Shown here piece by piece: positions 11,388 to 24,076 of a stretch of DNA of 64,000 nucleotides (position 1 is the stretch's first letter; each line of letters starts with the position of its first letter). The stretch covers positions 47,703,272 to 47,767,271 of the forward strand of contig CM046443.1 of NCBI GenBank assembly GCA_025506515.1, given 5' to 3'. The stretch is from Flaveria trinervia (taxonomy: Eukaryota > Streptophyta > Magnoliopsida > Asterales > Asteraceae). Under the pieces are notes generated by a model, which saw nothing but the letters and a program-made list of their open reading frames with translations, did not search any database and was not told the DNA's origin. A program made the translations under genes and the position numbers.

Positions 11388-14104
11388 CATTGATGACATT
11401 TCACGATTCACATGGGTTTTCTTCTTACTTCATAAAAATGACGCATCCAAATCATACAAGAATTTATCTCTAAAATTGAAAATCAACTCAATCTTAAGGT
11501 CAAAATAATAAGAAGTGATAATGGTAATAAATTCAAAAATGAAAGTATAAGTTCTTTTTGTGCAACCATAGGCATTGCTCATCAATTCAGTGCAGCTAGA
11601 ACTCCTCAACAAAATGGGGTAGCTGGAAAGAGAAATAGAACACTGATTGAAGTAGCAAGAATGATGCTAGCGATGCTAAACTACCAATCACCTTCTGGGC
11701 CGATGCGGTTAATACATCGTGCTTTGTACAGAATCGAACTCTACTTGTCAAAGAAAACAACATGACTCCTTATGAACTGCTCTTTCATAGAAAACTATTC
11801 ATCGGATTTCTTAATCATTTGGTAGTCCTGTCTTAATATTAAACACCCGAGACTATGTGGAAAGTTTTCATCCAAGTCTGATGAAGGATTCTTTGTAGGT
11901 TATTCTTTGTTTAAAAGGCTTACGGAGCATTTAATCCTAGATTAACCATTAATGATGAATCAACAAATGTTCAATTCAAGGAACATTCATTTCCCAATCT
12001 ACAAATGATCTCGACTGGTTGTTTGATATTGACATGTTTACAAAATCATTTGATCAATTTCACTTGTCTGATGTAGGAAATCTACATTCAGGTGATACTT
12101 CATTAGCTGTAGAAAGAAGAGATGATTTTCCATTGATTCCTCCTATATTTGATGAATGCATGAATGAAGATGTTCCTCTTCAAGCTGATCCCATGAGACA
12201 ACCTTAGTGTTTCTTCTGAAGGAGGTCCAAGCCTGGTACCATCTGTCAAATGAGATCAGAAATAAAAAACAGGCTACTCCTCGGTTGAAACACAAAGGAC
12301 ATCAAATGATGTAAGCATTCACAGTGCTGCTCAAGCTGAAGCAGGAACTGAAACAGAGTTTGACAATTTTCATAATTCAACAACAGTACCAGATGAATGT
12401 GCCTCTGACCATAATGAGCTGAATGTCTCCAATCTTGATGTAACGATTGCTGGTGACTCCATTCCAACCATAAGAATCATCCAGTTGAAACCATTATTGG
12501 TGATCTTAATGAGAGGGTGACAAGAAGCAAATCCAATATTGAAAACATCTATTTGTTCTCATGCTATCTGTGTCAAATAGTACCCAAGAACATCAAAGAG
12601 GCACTTCAAGGCAATAGCTGGATTGAAGCAATGCAGGTTGAATTGCTCCAATTCAAGAAGCAAGAAGTATGGCAACTGGTAGATCTTCCCGAAGGACAAT
12701 ACCTTATGGGTACCAGATGGCTGTACATGAACAAGACTAATGATAGAGGGATCATCATCAGAAACAAAGCAAGACTAGTGGCTCACGGATACACTCAAGA
12801 AGAAGGAATCGACTATGACGAAATGTTTGCATCTATTGCCAAACTAGAAGCAATCAAAATCTTTCTAGCACATTCTGCATCCATGAAATTTACTATTTAT
12901 CAAATGGATGTAAAGTGTGCCTTCCTATATGGAAAAATTGTTGTGGAGGTCTATGTGAGTCAACCACCTAGCTTTGAAGATCTAGATTTCCCTCGCAGAG
13001 TTTACAAGCTTGACAAAGCTCTGTATGGTCTTCATCAAGCCCGAAGAAAGTTGTATGAGACTCTATTATCCTTTCTTCTTGAACATGGATATGAAAGATG
13101 AAAGATTGATCAGACTCTCTTTAGAAGAACAAGAGGAAAAGATATCCTGTTAGTCCAGATCTATGTGGATGATATTATATTTGGCTCTACAAACAAGCAA
13201 CTCTACAAAGAATTTGAAGACCTTATGCACTCAAAATTTCAAATAAGTGCTATGGGGGAACTCACCTTCTTTCTAGGGGTGCAAGTCCAACAAACAGCAG
13301 ATGGAATCTTCATCAATCAATCAAAATATGTGGAAACTATGTTGAAGAAATTCCACTTTGCTGACTGTCAATCTATCAGAACTCCTGTGGATACTAAAGT
13401 AAAGATTGGACCTGATCCTAAAGGCAAACCAGTGGATCAGACTCACTATCGATCAATGATCAGTTCACTGATGTATCTAACAGCCAGTAGGCCTAACATT
13501 ATGTTTGGTGTTTGTGTATGTGCCAGATATCAAGTGGATCCAAAGAATCACATGTGAATTCAGTGAAGAGGATATTCAGATATCTAAAGGGCAAACCAGC
13601 TCTTGGGTTATGGTATCCAAAGGAAGGAGAATTTAATCTTTATTCCTTCACACACAGTGATTATGGGGGATGCAACTTCAACAGAAAATCTTGCTCTGGC
13701 GGTTGTCAATTTCTTGGTCCCAAACTAATATCTTGGCAATGCAAGAAGCAGACAAATGTATCTGTGTCCACACAGAAGCGGAGTATATTGCAGCATTAGC
13801 TTGTTGCTCTCAAGTACTGTGGATTCATAACCAGATGCTTGATTATGGTTTTAACTTCTTACACACGCCAATTTACATTGACAACACAGCAGTTGTTTTC
13901 ATTACTAATAACCCAATTTAGCACTCAAAACCAAAACATATTGAAATGAGATATCACTTTTTGAGAGATTGTGCTGAAAAGGGATTAATCAAATTGATTC
14001 AAGAACCAACTGAAAATCAATTAGCTGATTTATTTACCAAGGCATTTGAACCCAGTAGGTTTGAATTCTTTGTTGAGTCAATTAGCATGATTAAACTTGA
14101 GTAA
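11388..14104 (+). pseudogene. pol: Element A pol remainder: integrase, RT, RNase H
   Basis: The integrase continues the frame broken at 1997 with IDD, then RSDNGNKF and TPQQNGVA motifs (to about 11650) and the C-terminal integrase region to 12205. RT follows in the open segment 12517-13101 (GTRWLYMNKTNDRG, QMDVKCAFLYGKI), then YVDDIIFG at 13162, which keeps both catalytic aspartates. RNase H runs 13560-14104, with GGCNF and AEYIAALACCSQ motifs, ending at the TAA at 14102-14104. Frameshifts occur in the integrase, after 13100 and in RNase H. RT itself is the best-preserved part of A. Confidence 0.85.
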
Positions 14105-15369
14105 AACCATGAAAAACATCAAAAACATTAAAAACGTTAGAAAACCACAAAAAGAAATCAATTTTGATGAAGAAAAGAATCTTTGGGAAATGATATAATT
14201 ACAGTCATTATATCATTCACTATGCTTAATTCTAAAAAGAATTGCAAGACTGTTATGACTTACCAGATAGTTGGTAGGCTTAACTTGGAAAGGAAGATAC
14301 ATGCAGTGATGAATTAAAATCTTATTTAATAGTGAAAAACTCATTACAGAGTAGAGGTATATATTGGCTTATCTGAGTGAATGTATGTGTAGTAACCTAA
14401 ACACACAAGGTAATGATACATTATGAATCTCTTTCACCTACATCAGTTTCATCTTTGTTTTGCTAAGCAAAGACCTAATGAACCATGCACATAGTGCAGA
14501 TGTCCTGATCCAAAAGATTTCCAATGAGGAACACATCCAAATTGGATGAATCTACAAAAGCAATACATTCCAAGCGAATGAACAAAAGAATCCATCATGG
14601 ATCACCTTCCAAAGTGAAGTGAAAAGAATCCCAATGAGGATCATCATGAAAAGGATCAAAGTAAAAGAATCCCAATGAGGATCAGTGAAAATGAGTTCTC
14701 ATAACTTAAGTAACCTGGTAAGAAAAGTTGTGAAAAAGTTCTACCATGCATTGTATAAGGATGGTTGATCATTCCATGCTTGTGTGTGTGTGGTACACAT
14801 TGAATAATTAAATCAACCAAAAACATGATAAAAATCATTTGCATCAAAATATCAACATGGTATGAGTTTATGAGGACAAACATACCTTCAATCATCAAGT
14901 TCATAAACATGTCCATTTAATCATAAAGGATGCACATGTGTAATGTAAGACTGATATGATCCCAACGAAAGATATAATTCTCTTCATTATTAATAATCAT
15001 AATAAAATTCAAAAAGCTTTTAAATCTTTAAATTTTCTATCTAAATGTGGATATAAACTTTAGGGGGAGTAATTTAAAATTTTTGAGTAAGTCCATACTT
15101 TTATTTAGTAGCTTAACTTACTTTCAAAACAAAACAAAACGAATTTTAGTGTTGTTGCAAATAGTTATACCATTGTATCTCAGCTTATGCAGATTCTTGG
15201 AAGCATGAAAAGTCCAAGATCAGTCAAAATTGGGAAACTTGTATCACTTGTGACATACAAATCAATCCAAGCATGAATTGATAATTTTAACAGTCAACTT
15301 CATAAGAGAAATCAATCAAAGACAGTACTTCATAATATGAAAAACCAATTCAGTCCATATTAACTTATG
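14105..15369 (+). other. A pol-aORF spacer, first part, with hairpin and internal polypurine tract
   Basis: No coding region is visible. A perfect 11-bp inverted repeat (14189-14199 with 14207-14217, 7-base loop) lies 85 bases after the pol stop. The phrase AAAGAATCCCAATGAGGA repeats at about 14622 and 14664. A TTTAGGGGGAGTA tract at about 15060-15072 matches the terminal polypurine tract at 33021. No LTR start follows it, so I read it as a second, internal polypurine tract. Confidence 0.55.
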
Positions 15370-16002
15370 ATTAAGTTCAAAAGTTAATGCAGGTAAGTGC
15401 ATTGGTTAATGCGGGTGAAGGTAACCCATGTTTATAACCAATGCAGGTAGCTTTTTATTTTCAAGTGAAACTAATGCAGACAATGATTGTACTCTACCGC
15501 ATTAGTGTGTTACAAGTATACATGAAGTTTTAAGTGTTCAACCTCATTTGTCAAATACGGATGAAATTTACAATTACGTATTTGTTTTACTCATCCGCAT
15601 TTGTGAACACACATCTTCAATGCTCATGTATATTCAAGCAGAAATAATTATGATTAATCTCTTGTCAATGAATGATGATTAAGTAAATGTGGATTTTATT
15701 CTATCGCATTTCTTACAGTGATCAAATGCTGATGAAAATAGTTCTTCCGCATTTGCAACAGTGCACAAATGCGAATAGAAGAAAACAGAAGTAACAAAAC
15801 TTTCGCATTTGCTACAGTGTGTAAATGCGGATGTCATAAAATCACAAGTTCAACACTTCTGCATTCACAACAGTGAACAAATGCAGGTAGTCAAAGTCCA
15901 AATTTTTTGTCTTCCGCATTTGCTACACTTAACACATGTGAATGACCGAAAGACTTAAATATTTACACTTTCGCATTTGCTACAGTGGTGACCGCATTTG
16001 CT
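15370..16002 (+). repeat. Cluster of the A-specific word (CCGCATTTG and its complement) in the spacer
   Basis: About a dozen copies of CCGCATTTG, its complement CAAATGCGG, or near variants are dispersed over 630 bp. The same word clusters in the A 3' LTR at 33119-33440. Copies occur in both orientations and are separated by unrelated AT-rich sequence, so this is not a simple tandem repeat. Confidence 0.75.
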
Positions 16003-16346
16003 CTTAAACTTGTAAAATCTTGTAAAAGTCATTATTTGACTATTTAAAGGAATTTAAACTGGTCATTTAATACTTTTCAAATTTGAGAGACTTCATAGTG
16101 AGACGAGTGCAAATACACAGTACACCCACTTCGATCATCTTCATCATAAACAACCAACGATTTTTGTGTGATTCTACTCAACCTGATCTTGTTATCGATT
16201 CTGAAACTACAGTTGCATCGAAAACAAGGTGAAATTTCCAAAAAATTTCATCAAGACCGAACTTTCGGACTGTTAAACCTAAATCAAACAAAGAACCAAA
16301 TGATAATAAAGGACACAAAAAATTGATTTATTGATGTATATAATAC
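16003..16346 (+). promoter_or_regulatory. Possible internal promoter and 5' leader of the A aORF
   Basis: Directly after the motif cluster is a TATA-like ACTATTTAAAGG (about 16038), then a CA/CT-rich leader-like stretch with no long ORF. Element C interrupts at 16352. Motif cluster then TATA-like box mirrors the order in the A LTR. Promoter activity is inferred only. Confidence 0.35.
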
Positions 16347-16351
16347 ACCTT

Positions 16352-17143
16352 TGTAAGGATTCCTGAAGTCTGATGCAACCCAAAACTGCCTAAGTGTTTC
16401 AGCAACATGCACTAAGTACTGAAGTGAAGAATGCTTCGGAAGAATTACACAAAGCATTAGAAAATACTCTAAGTGTAATATCTTCCGAAGCCAAGACCAA
16501 TATCTTCCGAAGCCTAACATGAAGTCTTCCGAAGCTTGAAGAGACAAAGTCTTCCGAAGCTTCAACCTATGAAGACAGATTTCTTCCGAAGACTTTTAGT
16601 ACACATGCTTTATCTGATGTACTGTTCCATAAAGCACCTTTTCCGCTGCGTCTCTCTGATAAGTCACCAACTTACAAGAGTTGGTGAAAAGGTCATGCTT
16701 TTGGTAACTGTACATTGAGGTCTTGAGTCTAAAACTTTCCACTTTATGTACTTTATCCTTTTTGTAATGTATAAGGATGTGAGCTATGGCATGTCATAGT
16801 CACAAGGTCAAAAGGCAGATATGCCTTTTGATCCTACAATTGATTTTGTTAGTGTCTAGTCAATTGTATCCAGTTGGCTTTCATAGTATAGCCGGCCGTA
16901 GGTTGTAGTATAAGTATTCCAAGTTCTAGTATCTTTTCTAAATGCTTTGTAACACTTGTAAAAGAACTTGAGAAAGCAATATACTGCTCCCTTGAAAACT
17001 ATACTCTCTTGTTCTGTCTCTTACTTTACTTGTGTTCTCTGCATCACCTTTGGTTACCTAGTTTACTGTTTGATTAACGTTTAGTTAATCTTCTCATTGT
17101 GTTGTGTGTTGTAATTGTGTTCAAGCCCTTGAACGATCCTGCA
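16352..17143 (+). repeat. 5' LTR of C
   Basis: A 792-bp LTR. Its upstream part holds six CTTCCGAAG or CTTCGGAAG words (16434-16592). A TATA-like GTATAAGTATT lies at about 16909. It ends CCTGCA two bases before the primer site. Confidence 0.9.
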
Positions 17144-17145
17144 AT

Positions 17146-17156
17146 TGGTATCAGAG
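17146..17156 (+). promoter_or_regulatory. tRNA-Met primer binding site of C
   Basis: TGGTATCAGAG is the standard plant copia minus-strand primer site, complementary to the 3' end of initiator tRNA-Met. It lies two bases after the LTR. Confidence 0.85.
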
Positions 17157-17229
17157 TATTCAGGCTCGTGATATAAGATCTAACCATCTTAAGATCCCTC
17201 ACACACACAAAAAAACTAAACTTTTTCAA

Positions 17230-19952
17230 ATGGCTTCCATCTCAAAGACTGATATGGAGACTGGAACCATGAACAAATCCCCATTGATCACTCTTGATGA
17301 CTTCGACACCTGGTGCATGAGGATGGAAGGCTTCATCAGGTCTCTTGACTCAAGAATGTGGGAATCTGTTGAATATGGACCTTTCATACCTAGCACCCCC
17401 TCTGCTACCGGTGCTGGTATGATTCCTAAAGATGTGGCCAACTACTCAGATGAAGATAGGAAAAGAGTAGAGATTGACAGGAAGGCCATGACTGCTCTTC
17501 AGACTGCTATCCCAAACTCTGTGTACAGAGGTTTTAAGAAGTGCAAAACAGCTAAACAGCTGTGGGATGCACTGAAGCTGATGTATGAAGGCTCCTCTGA
17601 AGCCAAGGAGAACAAGAAAGATCTTCTGAAGCAGCAGTTTGAAAATTTCACCTTTAAAACAGGTGAAACCATGACCCAACAATACTTCAGGTATGTTGAG
17701 ATTGTGGATACCCTTGTGGATGGAGGAGTTCCTCTTGAGAATAGAGACATTGTAAGGAAGTTCATGTCCTCACTTCCTAGGCAATGGACACACTATTGTG
17801 TGGTAATCAAGAGGACTGAGAACCTTAAAACTCTTACTCTGACAGAGTTATATGGGATTCTCAGTGGATACCAGATGGAGATGAACTTACAAGGTTCATC
17901 TGGCAACTCTAACAATCAAATGGGTTCAACCCTTCATGTGGTTGAAAGGGACAGCATAGAACCCCAACATCATCTCCTATGCTACCCTGACAACTCACAA
18001 AGGGTCCTTTTCATCACCTTCCCGGAGACACCAAGGGAGAACTTTACTCAAGGAAGCCCATTCAAGAGACAAGTTCTTCTCAAGCCTTTGTGTCTGCAGA
18101 TGAAAGCTGTGGAAATTATCTCTTCACTCTTGAAGACCTAGACTGTATCCATCCAGATGACCTGGAATACATGGAGATAGTTCAGCAGATGGCTCTTCTC
18201 ACTCACAGAGCCAAGAAGTTCTACAAGAGGACAGGAAGAAAATTTCCAAGCAATGCTACCAGTGGTAAGTTTGGGCTGGATAAAAGCAAAGTTAAGTGTT
18301 ACAATTGTAACCTTATGGGTCACTTCGCCAGGGAGTGTAAGGCACCTAGAGCAAATGGGGGTCAAACACAACTCAGACCAAACTACACCAACAATACCCC
18401 TCAGATGAGAAGACAAAGCAACATGCTGCGGTTGCTGTTGAAGAGGGAGGATTTGACTGGAGTTTTCAGGTGGAGGATGCTTCTCCAAACCAAGCATTGA
18501 TGGCTGACCATGATGAAGCCAAGGTATTAGAACATCTTTGCTCCCCTGAATGCATTGCTAAAGTAAATAGATACAGGTCCTACAACCTAGAGATGAGATC
18601 TGATCTTGAGTCATTAAACATATTAAAATCTGACTTTAGAAAGTCTGAAAATGATTACAAGTTAAAGATAGAAGACTTGGAGAAAACCATTTCAGTACTA
18701 AAACATGACATACAATTTTAGAACTCAGATCCAAGATCTCATCACTAAGTTGACTAAGTGCCAGGCTGAGCTTGTGATCAGCAAAGCCCTGGCAGAGAAA
18801 AGTGTTCTTGAAGAAGAGACCTTCAAGAACATGATATCCTCATCCCTACACAATAAGTTTGTTATCAAAATAGACAGGGACTGGGATCAAATGAGATAGC
18901 TCCTCCACACACAATCTTGTCTGTAAGATCTCCTAGGTGTGGAACTTGTGAAGATGAGCTTCCTCTCATAGATCCAATAAGTGAGGATGATGAAGAAGTG
19001 ATAGTGAGGAATCCCTCTGAGAAGAGTGAAGAAGAGGATTCCTCCAAGGGCCACTATCCTTCTGAGGAGAAGAATTAACTGTGATGACCAAGTCCAAGAG
19101 AAAGAACTTGATCAGGAAGAGCAAAAGGAAAGCAAAGAAGGCTCAAGAAATCAAGGCTACCTTTGATGCTAAGCAGAACAAGTGTTATCTCTGCAGGTTT
19201 CAAAGCAATAAGGACTGAAGACATCCACAAAGCCTCTTATCCAAGAGTTCTGGTTCATGTTCAAATCATCTCAGTACAAAGAGAAGACTGAGCTGCTGTG
19301 TACCACTGCTGCACAGCCTGGACCATCAAATTCCAAGAACAGTTCACAGCCCAAGGAACTGTATCTGAATCTACCAAGATGAAGGTGAAAAAGGGATGTG
19401 ACCAAGCCAGTCTTGCTCTCAAAAGGAGATTTCTTTGAAGAAGAAAATGTTGTGTGTTATGTGTGAAAGTACTTCACATATTGCCAAGGATTGTCCATAC
19501 AATCCTAAAAGTACTATCCACATGACCAATACAAAGACTTCAAAGAATCTCAAGAAGTCTCAAGCTTCGGAAGGAAAGTCTGTTTCCTTCGGAAGCTCCA
19601 ATCAAAGAAGAAGGTAAATGGAAATTACCTTCGGAAGCAAAGTTGGTCTCGGAAGAAAGGAGTTCTTCCGAAGTACTAAGTCTACTGCAGTGACTGTAGA
19701 TTCTTCCGAAGTGTCAGTCATTAAAACTTGTGAAGCTCCAAAAGCTTCTAAGGTTTTGAAGGTCAAGTCCAAGACTCCAAAGGTGTGTGGAAGTCTAAGA
19801 AAGACCAAATGACTGAGGTTTCTCCATCAACAACATCCAAGATCCCCTCTGTACAACCATAGGATCTATTACTGTTGCATTACCTTCTATTACACTTACT
19901 GAACCCAAGACAAGTAGGCTTGGGTTTCCAAATGTAACTAATCATTTTCTTT
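17230..19952 (+). pseudogene. gag: Element C gag
   Basis: The ATG at 17230 (MASISKTDMETGTMNKSPL) is the first after the primer site with long coding continuity. Residues 1 to about 250 form the copia capsid domain, with DTWCMRMEGFI and AKQLWDALKLMYEGS motifs. The frame shifts near 18090, then a D-L-E-Y-M segment and zinc knuckle CYNCNLMGHFAREC (18296-18338) follow. A Lys/Glu-rich, coiled-coil-like stretch follows (18470-18900). A second knuckle CVMCESTSHIAKDC lies at about 19447. Five copies of the C palindromic word are embedded at 19565-19711. At least five frame changes are needed, so it is broken as read. Confidence 0.85.
19565..19711 (+). repeat. C-specific palindromic words inside gag
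   Basis: CTTCGGAAG or CTTCCGAAG occurs at 19565, 19587, 19629, 19665 and 19703, plus a partial copy at about 19648. The same word clusters in the C LTRs and pol-aORF spacer. It falls in two coding frames, so codon use alone does not explain it. Confidence 0.85.
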
Positions 19953-22900
19953 GTGCAGGAACAGCTCAAGACAAACAAGAATGTCTGGATAATTGACAGT
20001 GGCTGTTCCAGGCACATGACAGGCGATAGGTCTTTACTTCATACTTTTGAGAGAATTGATGGAGGACCAGTTGCTTTTGGAGGAAATGAAGGTGGTTACA
20101 TTTATGGAAGGGGCAAGGTCACAAATGGTAAGCTCAGCATTGAGAAGGTAAACTTTGTTAAGGAGCTTGGGTACAATCTTCTGAGTGTATCTCAATTTTG
20201 TGATCAGAGTCATAACATGCTCTTCACTGAGCATGAGTGCATTGTTCTCAAACCTGGAGTGGTCATTCCTCATGAGCATATTCTGCTTAGAGCCCCCAGG
20301 AAAGGGAACATGTACAAGATGGATTTGCAAGAAACATCTCCTCTGGAGAAGTTTCATGCTTTCTATCTAAAGCAAATAGTGATGAGTCTTTCCTATGGCA
20401 TAAAAGAATGTGCCATGTAAACTTTAAGAATATGAATAAATTAATCAAACATGATCTGGTAACTGGAATGCCAAAGAAAGAGTTACAAGTGATGATCATT
20501 GTGTTGCATGCCTGAAAGGGAAGCAACACAAGGTATCTCACAAGCCTAAGGAAAAGAACTCCATCACTACTCCCCTACACTTATTACATATGGATCTCTT
20601 TGGCCCCACCAGTGTAATGAGTTTAGGAAGGACCTTATACTGTCTAGTGATCACAGATGATTTTACAAGATTCACTTGGGTTTTCTTTCTTAGAACTAAA
20701 GATGAGACTCCTGAGATTCTAAAGAATTTCATCTTCAAGATTGAGAATCAATGTGATCACAAGGTCAAAATCATAAGATGTGATCAAGGAACTGAATTCA
20801 AGAATCAAATCCTTGATACATTTTGTGATGAAAAGGGTATTAAAGACAATACAGTGCTCCCAGGACTCCTCAGCAAAACGGAGTTGCTGAGAGGAGAAAC
20901 AGGACACTTATTGAAGCTGCAAGAACTATGTTGTCTGACTCTAAACTGCCTATCACCTTCTGGGCAGAGGCAGTTAATACTGCCTGCTATGTGCAAAACA
21001 GAGTCTTAGTAGTTAAGACACATGGTAAGACTCCTTATGAACTTGGCACAAGAGGAACCTTCATTGGTTTTCTCAGGTCATTTGGATGTCCCTGCACCAT
21101 CTTGAATACCAAAGATCAAGTTGCCAAGTTTGCTGAGAAATCAACGATGGACACTTCATTGGATACTCTTCTCAAGCTAAAGCTTATAGAGTATACAATC
21201 TCAGAACTAGAATCATTGAGGAGTCAGCCAATGTGACTTTTAATGAGCACACTCCCAGTGTGGCTGGTTCTGGTCCGATTGGCTATTTGATCTTGATTTA
21301 GTTACCAACTGTTTTAATAAATCTTGTGAGCATGTTTCAGGATCTGCAGAAATTTAAATACAGGTGATCTTGATCCAAGATTTGAGCTTGGAAGACCTTC
21401 AGCTCCAGTTGAAACTACTTCAGCAATGAGGTTTCTATCAGCACAACAATGACAAATCCAGCTGATACATCTGGCATGCCTTCAAATTCCAGTTCAGAGG
21501 CCTCTTAACCAGATAAAGACATCTCAATTGCAGAAGATAACAATGGTGATGGTGAAAGTGATCAAGAATCTCTTGATGCTAATAACCATACCATAGATGA
21601 TAACATCAATGATGTCACACACTCATTGGATCAAGTTAATCTTGATAGTGTGATAATGTGGAGGATCAATCTTCAAGACCAGATCTAAATTTCTCAAATT
21701 TGGATCTATCTCAGCAACTTGCTGTGATCCCTCAGCTAAGGATCCACAAGTCTCATCCTACCAAAACATCATTGGAGATGTTATCTCCGGGGTAAAGACA
21801 AGAGGGCAAACCCATGAAGCAAATGTTTGTCTTCACTCTTGTTTTCTATCCCAGTTAGAGCCAAAGAAAGTTGAGGAGGCTCTAAAGGATGGAAGTTGGG
21901 TTGAAGCTATGCAACAAGAGCTGCTTCAATTCAAAAGACAGAAAGTTTGGAACCTTTGTCCTCTTCCTCATGGGAAGACTACCATTGGAACCAAATGGGT
22001 TTTTAGGAATAAAAGGATGATAGAGGAATCATCATCAAGAACAAGGCTAGACTAGTTGTTCAAGGATACACACAAGAAGAAGGGATTGACTACACTGATG
22101 TCTTGCTCCTGTAGCTAGACTAGAAGCTGTTAGGATATTCCTGGCATTTGCTGCATCCAAGAACTTCATGGTCTACCAACTTGATGTAAAGTGTGCTTTC
22201 TTATATGGAGTGATTGGAGGAGGTTTATGTCAAACAACCACCTGGTTTTGTAGATCCTGATCATCCTGATTATGTCTGCAAGCTTGACAAAGCTCTCTAT
22301 GGGCTGCATCAGGCACCCAGGAAGTGGTATGAGACACTGTCTGAGTATCTCTGTAAACATGGTTACAGGAGAGGTACTATAGATGGAAATCTCTCTCTCA
22401 TCAAGGACAAGGAAATGACATTCCGCTAGTTCAAGTATATGTGGATGACATCATCTTTGCTCAACCAATTCAAGGCTCTGCAAAGACTTTGAAAAGCTGA
22501 TGAAAGATAGATTTGAAATGAGTTCAATGGGAGAACTTAATTTCTTCTGGGAATTCAAGTGAAGCAGGTTGAAGATGGCATTTTCATAAGTCAGTCAAAG
22601 TATGTTCAAGATATACTCAAGAGGTTCAACATGACTGATTGTAAAACTGCTAAGACACCCATAGCCAGACCACTTCCCTTGGTCCAGATCTTGAGGGGGA
22701 GTGTGTAGATGAGCACTTATACAGGGCTATGATTGGGTCTCTTATGTATCTTACAGCTAGCAGGCCTGATATCACGTTTGCTACATGTATTTGTGCAAGA
22801 TATCAAGCCAATCCTAAGATGTCTCACTTAATCACTGTGAAAAGGATTTTAAGATACCTCAAAGGTGCTTCAACACTTGGTTTATGGTATCCAAAATTCT

Positions 22901-23369
22901 AATTTCAATCTGTATGCCTATACAGACAGTGATTATGGTGGCTGCAACATGACTGCAAGTCTACATCTGGGATGTCAATTTCCTTGGTGGAAGGGTTGTC
23001 TCATGGCAATGCAAAACAAACCTGTGTGTCTGCATCAACACTGCTGAGGCTGAATACATTGCTGCTGCAAGCTGCTGTGCTCAAGTGCTTTGGATTCAAA
23101 ATCAGATGCTAGACTACGATTTAACTTCAAAGAGACTCCTATCCACATAGACAACAACATGCTATCTCTATCACTGAGAACCCTGTGCAGCACTCAAGGA
23201 CCAAACACATCAACATCAGGTATCATTTAATAAGATAACTATGAAAGGGGTTAATTAAACTAGTCAAAGTTCACACAGATGAACAATATGCTGATCTGTT
23301 CACAAAAGCTTTTGATGAACAGAGATTAAGTATCTGATATCAGCTATTGGGATGATTAACTTTGAGTAG
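19953..23369 (+). pseudogene. pol: Element C pol: protease, integrase, RT, RNase H
   Basis: The protease IIDSGCSRHMTG is intact within the open segment 19953-20420. The pre-integrase domain shifts frame after 20400. The integrase core runs 20590 to about 21240 with MDLFGPTSVMS, TDDFTRFTWVFF and RCDQGTEF, then a one-base slip before the Q-Q-N-G-V-A-E motif. RT spans about 21850-22900 with QLDVKCAFLYG (frameshift) and YVDDIIF at 22438. RNase H ends at the TAG at 23367-23369. Catalytic motifs are largely kept but about ten one-base indels or stops split the frame. Confidence 0.87.
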
Positions 23370-24076
23370 TTTTTTTTTAAACTAATTCAATTATTTCTTC
23401 TTAAATAGGTTGTCCAAGTTGTCTAGTTCATCACTTTCATAAGCTCATGTTTTCTTTGAATGAAAATCTTTTTGAAGACTTTCCTTGGATTCTTGAAATT
23501 TTCTGATACTTCGGAAGATAACATTTTACCTTCGGAAGAAAATATGTCTTCAAAATAAATGACTGTCTAAGAATTTTTCCTTGGGAAGAAGTCAAAATTT
23601 ATCTTCCGAAGCTTAAAATTCTTACTTAGACACTTATTTTTTTCAAGGACTTTTCCTTCCGAAGCAAAAACTTACTTTCGGAAGCTTTGTCATTCTTACA
23701 CAAAGCATCCAAAAGTTTATTTCTCTTCCGAAGCATAAATCTTTAAGACTCTCAGGAAAATTCTTCCGAAGTCACTTTAGCTTCGGAAGCTTTTCAATCA
23801 AACTTCCGAAGACAAATTACTTTCGGAAGCTTTTCGAATTCCAAGAAAATACTTTTTGAGCAAAAAGGTAAACTACTTTTTCAGAGGTGGGACCGACATA
23901 CGGATTTCAAAGTTTATCCTCTTTCATTAAACTTTATCTGAAATCCTTCTCTCTCATATAAACCCAACGGTTTCCCCCTTCTTCTATCATCTTCTTTTCT
24001 TCATACCTAAAACCCAAAGCTTTCTCTCTGAAATTTCCTTCCCATTTTTTTCTCTTCATCTCTGAGCTACCTCACA
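23370..24076 (+). promoter_or_regulatory. C pol-aORF spacer: palindromic word cluster and TATA-like box
   Basis: About ten CTTCCGAAG/CTTCGGAAG or one-mismatch words lie between 23513 and 23831, including a 13-bp odd palindrome at 23779-23791. A TATA-like CTCATATAAACCC follows at about 23954. A CT-rich leader then leads to the aORF ATG at 24077. The same order of words then TATA occurs in the C LTR, so an internal aORF promoter is plausible. No promoter activity can be shown from sequence. Confidence 0.5.

Noticed and set aside
15060..15160. Start of an A 3' LTR after the GGGGGAG tract
   Set aside because: No TG-starting sequence here matches the LTR at 33034, and pol-spacer-aORF continuity across C shows A continues to 33768.
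20034..20357. Minus-strand 107-residue ORF
   Set aside because: It lies opposite the C protease and pre-integrase coding region and has no recognisable motif.
22670..22720. GAGGGGGAGTG as a central polypurine tract in C
   Set aside because: It falls in conserved RT/RNase H connection coding sequence (P-D-L-E-G-E-like), so codon content explains it.
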